Below, piece by piece: positions 33,300 to 43,422 of a DNA stretch of 64,000 bases. The stretch covers positions 62,001 to 126,000 of the forward strand of contig JAUIRK010000917.1 of the NCBI GenBank assembly GCA_030549495.1. Reading direction: 5' to 3'. The stretch is from Nectonema munidae (taxonomy: Eukaryota > Nematomorpha > Nectonematoida > Nectonematidae). Position 1 is the first letter of the stretch. Each line of letters opens with the position of its first letter. Made by a program: the position numbers and the translations under genes. The notes beneath the pieces are model-generated. The model did not search any database and had not been told where the DNA came from. It saw only the letters and a list, made by a program, of their open reading frames with translations.

Positions 33300-35813
33300 T
33301 AATTATTCCCTTTTATCAAGTTATCACACCTAGTGAATCATCCAGTTCATCAACCTCGTGTACTAACACAGGAACTTCTTGTAACTTCCAGCAGCCTCTT
33401 TTAGTAATTTGTCTTCAGGAAACTTGGTTGGAGGACTCAAATTTTCAAAATTATAAATTACCCCATTATAATGTTTTTTTTTGTTTCCTAAAATACTAAG
33501 TCAACATGGTGGACAGGACAGGATTTTTTGTTAATGATAATTTTATTTGTAAAATTGTCAAGTCTATGTTTGCTTTACTAATAGTTGTGAATAGGCTTGT
33601 GTCTCACTTTATAAAAATAATCGTACGATTTTTATACATAACTTTAATAGATTTTCCTCTCTCCTTTCTGAGAACATCGACTCATTTTTAATTGATTTTA
33701 ACAACTATCTATCTAAAATTCGTAAACCTACTTCTAACTTCATTGTTGGAAACTTCAACTTTAATATACTCAAATATAAACTAGATGTTAAAATTTATAA
33801 CTTTTTGAATCTTCTTTATACCTCAAATTTTTTTCCTATGCTTCTGTAACTCGTCCCTCTTACAGGCCCGTAGCCAGCGAGAGCAGGAGGGAGCTAAGCC
33901 CCCCCCCCCCCATTCAGATTCAGAGCCCCCCCCCCAACCTAATATATTTCGATATCAATAAAGGGTTCAAAAATTGTTTATTTTTAGACTATATATAAAA
34001 ATTTGGTTCTTATTAGTTATCTCTCTCCCACTTTAAATTTTTTCGGTAATTTACTAAAAAAATGTTTTTGAATGGGGGAGAGATAACCCATAAGTACCAA
34101 AATTTTTTTGTAAAAATATTTTGCCCCCCCCCCCTCCCCCAATTTTTTCCAACCCTCCTAATTGAAAAGTCCTAGCTACGGGCCTGTCATAAGCATGTAA
34201 AAAATTATATCAGGTTTTTGACTAATGGTTATTTTAAAAATGGCAGCGATATTTCTTGTGGTAACTATCGAAACTCATATATCAGACCACTTTCCTATTC
34301 TAACAACAATAATTTTTTTGTAGTTCTATCGCTTCCCATTCTTATAAAGTTCATTTTTTTAATAGATATAAATTTTTTCACTTTGCTTCTACTTTTACTA
34401 GGTCTGATCTGCGTCAATCATCTTGTAACGACCATGAAATCATACTAAATAATGTAATTATAGTAAAATTGTTTCTTTCAAGTCTTTTTCTACCAACAGT
34501 AAATCTTTTAGTAAAAATGCTAAGAAAAAAAACTTTGAGGCAGCCTTTTTTGACAATCAAATTAATACTACTAGCCTGTGGAAAATGATTAATTCTTGCA
34601 TTATAAAATTATTAATTCTTGCACCTCTAAAAATCCTATTAAGTCTCTTTATATTGGCGAAACTATTGTAACAATTGAAGTAAAAATAGCAAATAATTTC
34701 AATGAAACTCTCTTCGAATAAACTCTAAAAAACTTTTTGCATGATACTAGTCTTTATTCTTTGTTAACTAAGTTTGAAATGATTATGGTTGATAAGTTTA
34801 ACCTCCTAGGTTTAGTAATAAATAATTCTTTAACTTGGAAAGATCATATCAATCATTTAAACAAAAAACTTTGCTGTATAGTTGGTGTTGAAATTATTTT
34901 TCTAACACCTTACTTTTACTGTATAAATCATTATATTTACCACACTTACATTTCAGTATAATCAATTTGGGACACTCTTCCATATTTACTCTGTGCTGTA
35001 TAGAAAAGGAGACTTTGCGAAAAATAAAACACGAGAATTTCTTGGCACACACTTCACCCAAACTTTAAGAGCATTTATTATTAAAACTACCAGATATATA
35101 TAAATTTAAGTTGGCTTTCCTTATCCAAAAGTACCTCAAATGTCTCTTACCTGATATTTTAACGGTATTATTTATTTTGATTTTGAAAATCAAAGAACCT
35201 CCCCCAGATTTTTCTCCCTTTTGTCTGTCCCTTTCTTTAGATTAGCCAACTCTAAACAATCTATACGCCATAAACTACAATCTGAACTCACATATTATTT
35301 CCTACTACTCTTGCTCCTCTACTAAATTGAAAAATGATCTAAAAATCCATATACCTCGGAGTAGGAGTCTTCTTGCTCCGTATCTAAGCGTTATACGTGC
35401 ATGAGAGTTTGCCTGGTTAAAAGCAGCAATTCTAACATTATTACTTTTCTGTATCTATGTCAGTATTCATATTTTTTCTATTTATGCTTACTCTTCCACC
35501 AATGATATCTAGTCTATATATTTTCATAAGTTTACCTACATACCCCTCAATGCTTTATTTCTAATGCACTGTATTCAAATGAAATGCAATGTGCTTACTT
35601 TACTTCATCCCATATCTTATATTCTTCAATGATTCTTTGTAAATATTCAAAAGATCATTCCTTCGGCCTTTTGATTATCCTCGCATCCTACCTCTTTTAT
35701 CATGTCCAACAACCTAATTTTTCATTTTCTTGTTACCAACATCTATATTTTCCATTTATTAGTCTATTCTATTTCATTTATGCGAAATAAATTCTATTCT
35801 ATTCTATTGACAT
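33300..35813 (+). mobile_element. LINE (CR1/L2/Jockey group) with deleted RT core
   Basis: Plus strand. Endonuclease: LLVICLQETWLEDSNFQNY (about 33,400), FIVGNFNFNILKYKLDV (about 33,745, the GDFN box). After the hAT-type insertion at 33,863-34,186 the endonuclease resumes with a degraded SDHF region, then FNLLGLVINNSLTWKDHI (about 34,795), the segment after the RT catalytic site. The catalytic FADD part is missing, so there is an internal deletion near 34,700. The element ends in a ttctattctattctatt tail at 35,790-35,813. Many frame breaks; inactive. Confidence 0.82.
33863..34186. mobile_element. hAT-type MITE (CAGGCCCGTAGC family) inside a LINE
   Basis: 324 bp with 16-bp inverted ends differing at two positions (CAGGCCCGTAGCCAGC and, inverted, CAGGCCCGTAGCTAGG), poly-C tracts inside each arm and a central inverted pair (tctctctcccac / gggggagagata). 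The flanking 8 bp do not match, so the duplication has decayed. The same end type occurs at 50,678. Confidence 0.75.
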
Positions 35814-35814
35814 C

Positions 35815-36560
35815 GCTATCATCTGTCAAGGTATGGAAGGCAATTCTTCCATTGGATGCAATACCGACAACTTATAAAATAGTTTTCTTTGATTATTTAT
35901 ATACTTGGGCCTTGACAAAGGCCTTGCGTGACATTAAATTGAAGCAATGGAAACTGGAAACTCCTAAAAGGCTATTTTTTTTGCCTTGGAGACAAAGAGA
36001 AGATAGAAATTATGAGACATTCCGACATTGTGATGCGGCTATGAAACTAAGCTTAACTTTTATTTATTATTAATTTATTTATGTGTAAAAATCAAACTTA
36101 TTTTTTAAATACAGGTGCGTAATTGGGAGAGGGAGGCTTCACGTCTCAGCGGCACAAAATAGAGACAACAACTATTATATTTAAGATTTACAGAAAAAAA
36201 GTTTATTTTGAAGTGTTGTTTGATTATATTAAAGTGGCAATATTTTTTTTCAAAAGATTAATGGAAGAGAAATATAAAAAATGTATGAATTGTTAGTTTA
36301 TTTTATAAAAGTGCTAAAATTTTCGGTTGTCTTAAGACTGCATTTGAGTGCAATCAAAAATATGCAGAATTTTGTACATGATTTTAATTGATATTGATAT
36401 ATACCAGTAACGCTGAAAACGCTGCTAAAGAGCAACAGAGTGCCTTCTGGTATTAAATATTTTGCGCGTAAAGCAGTTCAAACTATTTCGTAGATAAGCA
36501 ACCTGGAACCGCTTGTAAAATTTATGAGTTTTCTTTTTAGAGCAAATGGTTATGAATGGG
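35815..36560 (+). pseudogene. Unassigned coding-like remnants
   Basis: Immediately after the LINE tail the plus strand gives VWKAILPLDAIPTTYKIVF and ALTKALRDIKLKQWKLE with PWRQREDRNYETFRHCD to a stop at 36,073; near 36,415-36,535 another frame gives LKTLLKSNRVPSGIKYFAR and ISNLEPLVKFMSFLFRAN with one stop between. Both look like protein rather than AT noise. No family recognised; they may be parts of one decayed gene or transposon. Confidence 0.3.
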
Positions 36561-36639
36561 GGAGAATGTGAGAATGTGAGGAAGGAGAATGTGAAATGCC
36601 CTTGCCAAAATCTTAGCTAAAATATTACAAATTAAAGAA

Positions 36640-36890
36640 TGTTATTCGAGCTTGAAGTATTCTTAGAAATGAAAGAAAAAAATCTCCAAACCTCGAGAAT
36701 GTCTTCCCGAAAAATGTCCCTTATTTTTACATCTATTTGTTCTTCAAAATACTTGTGTGAATCAGCATTCTCTTATATAAATGTGATGAAAAGTAAATAT
36801 AGCTTTACTGTAACAGACCTACGTTACATAAGAATAAGTAATTGCAAACCTAGTTTTGAAAATTTAGATACTAATTTGCAAGGTTTTCGG
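36640..36890 (+). pseudogene. hAT transposase C-terminal fragment (ZBED5-like)
   Basis: SKYLCESAFSYINVMKSKYS, then SNCKPSFENLDTNLQG. This matches the hAT dimerisation domain ending of the ZBED5/FAM200/SCAND3 group (TTYLCE-x-FS ... iKtKYR ... KPrfeeL). Only this C-terminal piece is present; the better copy is at 60,212-60,487. Confidence 0.65.
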
Positions 36891-36899
36891 CTAGTGAAC

Positions 36900-37685
36900 T
36901 TTTTTCATATAAATATTTTTTATTTTTATAAAAAAATATTTTTTTATGATTCAGTTTTAATAAAAATTTTTTATAAAATCCTGTTTTGTTATAAAATCTT
37001 TTGTTTATTTGATTTTTTGATTTGATCATTATACGTAAAATATCATTAAAATTTAGATCTAAAGTTGTAACTCTAACAATAAATATGAGACAAAGAGCCA
37101 TAGGTAAATTATTTGGAATATTTAAAAGTTATCTAACCCTATCAGTGACCTGGGCAGGCATTTTAGCTCCCCCCCCCCTCAACTCAAATTTTTTGTTCAA
37201 AATTGGCTGAATTATAATATGCCTTCAAATTTTGTGACTTTTCTAAAATCGGTAGCTCCATCTTTTTAACTATTTTCCCGGTAGTTATGACCCTGACATG
37301 TCAAAAACTGTTAATCAAAATCAAATGTAAATTTTTTTCAACCAAATTTTTATATTATAAGATTTATAGCTTATAACTTAGTATTTACATTAGTACACTC
37401 TTGAAATTTTATAATCATATGTATATTGGAACACATAACACTTATATACGCATATTTTTCCAATAAATATGGCAACTTTGTAGCAAATGTCAATCAAAAT
37501 TTTGATAGATAATAAAATTGCTTACGAAAACTTTCATTCAAATTTTAAATAAAATTAATTTTTATACTAGATCTCCATGCTGATTTCATTTTTGGACATC
37601 ATTTTCGTAATTAGAATGTGAAAATGTCTATCAAATTTTCTTGTTTCATCTGAAAAAATTTTTCAAAAATATTTATTCAAATTTT
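36900..37685. other. AT-rich interval, no gene seen
   Basis: A poly-C run at 37,170 in a ggcaggcattttagctccc context may be the end of a MITE; nothing else. Confidence 0.4.
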
Positions 37686-37689
37686 ATAG

Positions 37690-39545
37690 AGTTCGTGATC
37701 GTTTGTTTTATCGTCTCAAAAAAATTTCTGAAAATAACAACCTCTATAATACTTTAAAAAATAAATTGCATTTTATAGGAAGAAAATAAAATGTCTTACT
37801 CGTGTTTTGAAAAATAGGTTTTACTACAACACTTTCAGTTCTTGTTCTTCTAGGCATCTATGGAAGAGACTCAACAACATATCGAATTGTTCGTCGGATA
37901 AAATTTGTTTAGAAATTAACGGTAATGTAATAGAAGATGGAAGCTCTATCGCTAGTTGTTTTAATCAACATTTCTGCAATAATGACTCCTGCAATAGTCG
38001 GACAGATTACCCTAATTTACCTCAAATTAGCAAAACTATCTTTACGTTTGACAAACTCACTTTGAACGATATTTACTATGCAATAAATAGTCTTAAAAAT
38101 TTGTACAAGATGTTTTTGGTATCTCTGTAACTTTGATTCCAAATTTTGTTCAAAAGATTGCTCCTTTTTTGCAGATAGGATACTATTCTTGTCTTGAATT
38201 TTCCATATTTCCTAAAATTTTCAAGTTTTCCAAGGTTATCCCTATCTTTAAAAAAGGCAGTAAACACGTGCTTTCTATAATTATAGACCAATATCAATTA
38301 CATCAACTCTAACCAAAATTTTTGAAAAGCTTATCTACAGCAGAATCTATTGTTATTTTTCCGAAAATAATCTTATTTACACCAAACAATTTGGCTTCAG
38401 AAAAAAACATTCAACTTCCCTTCTTCATTCTTTGTTTGTTGATAATATAATAAATAAGTTAGATCTAAAACCTTCGGTTATTTCTCTTTTTCTAGATTTG
38501 CCGAAGGCATTCGACTCTGTATCCCATACTCTTTTAGTCCACAAACTTTGCAAACTTGGATTTCATTACAAATCTGAAATCATATCTAAGTGATCGATTC
38601 CAATTTGTTAGTGTTAAAAATACTTTGTCCAACTATCTTCCTGTAAATAGTGGTGTGCCACAAGGATCGATTCTCGGTCCTATTTAGTGTTTACATAAAT
38701 GATCTTCATAAAGTATGTGAGCCTTTTAACTTGTTTGTGTATGCTGATGACGTTGCCCTTTTAATTCCTTTCAAAGTCTCCGTTGACAAAAAGATTTTTG
38801 AAAATATTTCAAATTGGTTTACTCTCAATAGTCTAAGTGTCAATATTAACAAAAGTAAAGCAATGCTTTTTTTAAATTCAAAAAGTTCAACTGTGCCTGA
38901 ACTCGATTATGAGATTGTTGAGTCCTTTAACTTTTTGGGCCTTGTTATTGATACAAAACTTAACTGGAAAACTCACTCATAGATTTCATGTATTAGCTAA
39001 ATTAAATTCTGTTGTTGGAAATTTTAATTCTTTCAAAAATTTACTGCCTTTAAAAATAAAAATCATGATTTATAAGTCACTTTTTGTTCCCCATCTTACC
39101 TACAGAGTTGAAAACTGGGGTTACTAAAATTGTAACAATATTATTTCAACACAGAAAAAAACAATTAGTGTCATTTTTAACAAGCCTCGCATTTTTCCCC
39201 CCTCCAAACTTTTTCACGCATTTAGACTTCTCAAATTTGAACATCTCCATGAACTTCGTTTGGCCCTTTTTGTTTCCAAATTTTTCAATAATTTACTCCC
39301 TGTTACTTTTCTTGATTGGTTTATTACAAACGATTTCATCCAGAACTATTCTTTGTAGCTCAACTTCCTTTTCTCTCCCAAGATACAGACTCCATAAATC
39401 AAATACTTCTTTAAAGTTTGGAATTTGTAAACTATGGAATAATCATTTCAATAATATTTTTACCAAATATGATTCACCTAAGATTGTAAAGGCAAAATTT
39501 ATTAGTTTTATTTTTGTATAGATATGTTGTTTGAATACTGGTATT
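37690..39545 (+). mobile_element. LINE (CR1/L2/Jockey group), nearly complete RT
   Basis: Plus strand; RT blocks in order: HLWKRLNNISNCSSDKICLE and GSSIASCFNQHF (about 37,860-37,980), FSKVIPIFKKGSKH (about 38,225), a degraded YRPIS-ITSTLTKIFEKLIY block, FGFRKKHSTS (about 38,390), NSGVPQGSILGPI (about 38,650), FVYADDVALLIPFKV (38,730, catalytic), FNFLGLVIDTKLNWKTHS (38,930) and MIYKSLFVPHLTYRVENWGY (39,065). The C-terminal tail runs to about 39,520. Roughly six frame changes. The endonuclease is missing. The YADD copy is the best preserved catalytic box among the three copies of this group. Confidence 0.88.
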
Positions 39546-39804
39546 AATTATAATTATTTTTAATTATTTTACATATATATTTATGTGTTTAAATTTTACG
39601 AGCTTTATTGAACATATCTCAGTTCGTTTTGAGTATAAATTTGGTCCCATCCCAATTTATGAAATGGATTAAATCATTATTATATCAAGATAAAAAATCA
39701 TTTAATCGATTGGGCTTAAATATATAAAAGACAATATAGTGTCGAATTAACAAAATATATAACAATTTTAACCACATTGAAATGTATTATTCATTACCTG
39801 TGTA

Positions 39805-39963
39805 CAGGGGCGTAGCCAGAGGGGGGGCAAAGGGGGCAGTGCCCCCCCCCCCCCCAAATACCTTTTCTGCCCCCCCCCTCCAAATAATTTTATTTCTAAT
39901 ATGCTTGCCCCCCTAAATTCCTTGCATGCCCCCCACAACTTCCATTTTTTGGCTACGCCACTG
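39805..39963. mobile_element. hAT-type MITE with perfect 8-bp target duplication
   Basis: Flanked by cctgtgta on both sides (39,797-39,804 and 39,964-39,971). The ends are CAGGGGCGTAGCCA and, inverted, CAGTGGCGTAGCCA (13 of 14). The interior is poly-G in one arm and poly-C in the other, so it can fold back. 159 bp, non-coding. Confidence 0.88.
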
Positions 39964-39971
39964 CCTGTGTA

Positions 39972-42855
39972 TATATTGACAAAAAATGTCATCATGAAAT
40001 AGAGAAATTCTGAGTTTCTAAATGGGACAAATTGTTCAAAAATTATAAAAAAAAATATCTGACTACAAATTAACCAAAGTTAAACAGTAACCACAATTTA
40101 ACTATGATATTTTATCTAGAGTGACAAAAATATCAAATTGAGCATATTTGATTTGCTGTATATGGATAAGTTTATTTAAAAATTATGAGAAAAAGTGTTT
40201 GGCATTAAGTCACATGTCAACGCTAATTTACTAACAGGTGAAATATTTTGGGTGAACTAACCCAAAAAATATGAAATTATAATATATTTTGAAGTTAATA
40301 TATTTGGCATTGATTGACAGGTTTGATTGATTTTTTAACAGATTTGGTTGATTTTTATGAAAAATAAATGACACCACGCAATTATTTAGTAGGTTCGGGC
40401 AAAAATATTGTAAACTGAGAAGTTAAAAATAGCCCGTCACGAATAAGGTTGAAAATTTCAGAGTATAGTAACTTTAACAAATAAACTAAATACAGGTCCT
40501 TCCCAAAAATTGATATAGTAATATACAAAAAATACCAAGAACATCAAAATGATATCCTAGTTTCTCTACAAGAGAAATAATAAAGGAAAATAGTTCATGA
40601 GGAAATATTTCAATAGATACAATAAAACGTATATTTAGGAAAAAAACTTTGAAGAAGTTATATTACGGCTAAAAACCAGCTTTCTAAAGTTAAATTGAAA
40701 AAGGAATATTGTGGACAAAACAAAAAGTAATTGGGAGTATGTCTGATAGGCGAAAACCTATTTTCAGAGATGTAACAAAAAATATTTGTCGCGTCTATTT
40801 TCAAATAATTTTAAATAAATGTAACATTTTTCGTAAAATTTTCAATAATTTTTGATAATAGGATCAATATAATTTTTCAATATAATTTCATTATTTTACA
40901 ATATGTTAAATATAAATATTTAAAAAATTGAATTATTTTCAAAGAAGTTACTTATCAGTGATGGGAAAAAACTTTTATACGCTACTGTATTCTATATTCA
41001 ACACTATTTGGAGTCGATAAAAGTGTTCTTTATGTATTCAGTATAAATCTCCGGTCTTATTCTCCATAAAAAAAACACAAATCAAACTTCTATGGCTAAA
41101 TTTTATTAGATATCCACTGCGACTCCGATTCTTATCTTTATAAAATTCCCAACTCCCGCCCTTCGTCTTCGAATCCGTAACCCTTGTTAACTATTGATCA
41201 AAAAACAATTTTTAAAGATTTTGCAAATAAAAAGCTAAAAAAAGTCTTTTTTTAAAAGCATGTGCAAAATAATCAGTATGTCTGTAAGTGCCTTTCTTTG
41301 CAATAAAAAATATAAATGGCATATTGTGTACTAAACTGTTAGTATCTCATATATAGGCTTTAATGTGTTTTTTATTATCTATATTTAATTTTTTAGTTAG
41401 AGACCAATACTCTACGAAATATATAAACATACATAAAATTTTACTCTTGTAGAGTACGGGCAATGCTCTCAGTTATATAATTGGGACCCCCAATTTGTAT
41501 ATTTTCGGCTCTTCCTCCGATCATGTTGAGTTTGTATTTTATAACAATTAACAGTTATCTAAGGCACATTTATTTGGCGTGACGGGTTGTTTTTAACATA
41601 TACCGTACTATACTTCTTTCCAACTTCATTGTCTTTATACAAGTTTATATTATTTATATATAATTCCTCGCCTAACTTTCTTCTTCTTATAAGTACCTGC
41701 CTAATCTTTATATTATTATATGTATTCATCAGATACGAATAATATATAAATAGAATTGTCAAATATATATATACAAGAAATAATAGAGAAGCTATTTTTT
41801 ATATATGTATTTAATGATCACAAAAATTTATAAAAACTAAATATATGCGAAAACAGCAGGACTATATACAAATTTGTTTGTAAGTCAGTTATTAGCTGAC
41901 ACAAATATTTTCAAAAAGTTGTTGAAAAGCTATAAGGTGGTGCATCATCGTCAAAATTCATTTTTCAAGAATAATCCTAAAAAAAGTTCCACGTAAATTT
42001 TCTATGCTTTGAATGTCAAAATAGACCAATTGGAATTGGACTTGGTTTGAAAAAATACTCTAGCCCAGGTTTGCTATTAAACTCATATATGTACATTGTA
42101 TCCAATTATTTTGATACCCAAATATTTTATATGGTTTGTATTTTAATGGTAATTTTGTTATTTAAAGTTGTAAAGTTTTATAGCGTCAATCAAGGCAGAT
42201 CTGGTATTTAAATTAAATTAAAACTTCCTCTTTCAAGTAAATCTATAAAAATATATAGACCAGAAATAAAGTTTAAAAAATTTATAGAATGAAGATTCAA
42301 GCTTTATATTGAGCTTTAGCAAATAACTAAAAATATATTTTTTATTAACTAAAATATTTAATTACTTCTATGAAGTCAGGTTGACTACTTTCAACGAAAA
42401 CCAGATATTCTTTCGACATCTTAATGGAAAAGCAGTTAGCTGAATAAACTTAGAAAGAATTGATTATTCAAATCGGAGAATACATTGCTCAAATCTTCTT
42501 GGAAAAATAACGCTCTTAATTATTTATCATGTACTATTATGTATAAAGTGATATGAATATAATTTGAACATAACATCGATATCTTTTTCTCCTTACCTTC
42601 ATTTTTCTTAGTAACGAATATGAAATGAAAGCAGCTTATGATCGCACCGTTTTCTTCTATTACAACAGATCTAATGAAAATTTAAAATCAATTAAATATT
42701 AACTAAATTTGATATTGAAATTATCAATAAAGTATTTCCATTCATTCAACTTTTTCCCATTCTTTGAGAAATATCCAAAATCAATATATCACTAGCATTC
42801 TAACGTATTCTCTGCATCGTCTCTTTTATCTTACTTTTCAATATTCTTATGCCAA
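39972..42855. other. AT-rich interval, no gene recognised
   Basis: Holds a diverged 149-bp-satellite-like unit on the minus strand at about 40,310-40,385. Near 40,957 cagtgatgggaaaa resembles a left hAT end without a partner. Minus-strand frames at 41,700-41,559 (VLIRRRKLGEELYINN) and 42,432-42,375 (MSKEYLVFVESSQPDF with a possible donor) look faintly coding; no family recognised. Confidence 0.35.
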
Positions 42856-42859
42856 TGCT

Positions 42860-42975
42860 AACTAACGTGTTTGGAAAGGTTCGGTACGTTCGTGGACCAT
42901 CCTTACTCGTATGATTGATTCTTCAGAAAAACTAAGACCAGGATCAACCTCGTCTTTCCATCCCACTCACAACAC
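42860..42975 (-). pseudogene. Possible C2H2 zinc-finger remnant
   Basis: The minus strand reads DPGLSFSEESIIRVRMVHER followed by TEPFQTR. The F-S spacing, the VHERTEPF linker (compare HTGEKPF / HxRTxxKPF) and its place after a cysteine-bearing frame suggest one degraded C2H2 finger and linker. Only one unit; tentative. Confidence 0.25.
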
Positions 42976-43269
42976 GCAGTAGTATCTTTTACTGCAAAAA
43001 TATACCTTGATACACACAATAGCTTTACATGAATTGAAAAGTATGTAAATATAAATATAGCTTTAATGAAGCATACTATTCTAACACTGAGAAAAAGATT
43101 GGTATCATTTACAAATTAGATTAGTAAAGCTGTTCTTTGGATTAGTTTACGATGATTTTACTAACTTCGTTAGTTACGGCTACGAATTATGCTATTTTCA
43201 GAGATATAAGTAAATAAAACTCCACACAGAGCAGCATTCATTATTTTCTTCAATGTTGCAAATGTTGTG

Positions 43270-43422
43270 TATGCACTCAAGAAGATGCCGAAAAGGCCTC
43301 ATTTGAAGTATAAACAAGAAATTTAGATGGCGTAAAAAGCAAAAATATATATATGTTTTAATAATGAGTTTTCACGATATATTTTCCATATAGTTTTTTA
43401 AAGATATCCTTAGAACAAATCA
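43270..43422 (+). repeat. Dispersed repeat, piggyBac insertion target
   Basis: Related to 20,850-20,980 (tatgcactc, gcctcatttgaagtata, agaaattta, gatatattttc, agatatccttagaacaaa in order). It stops exactly at the TTAA where the piggyBac begins. Confidence 0.6.
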
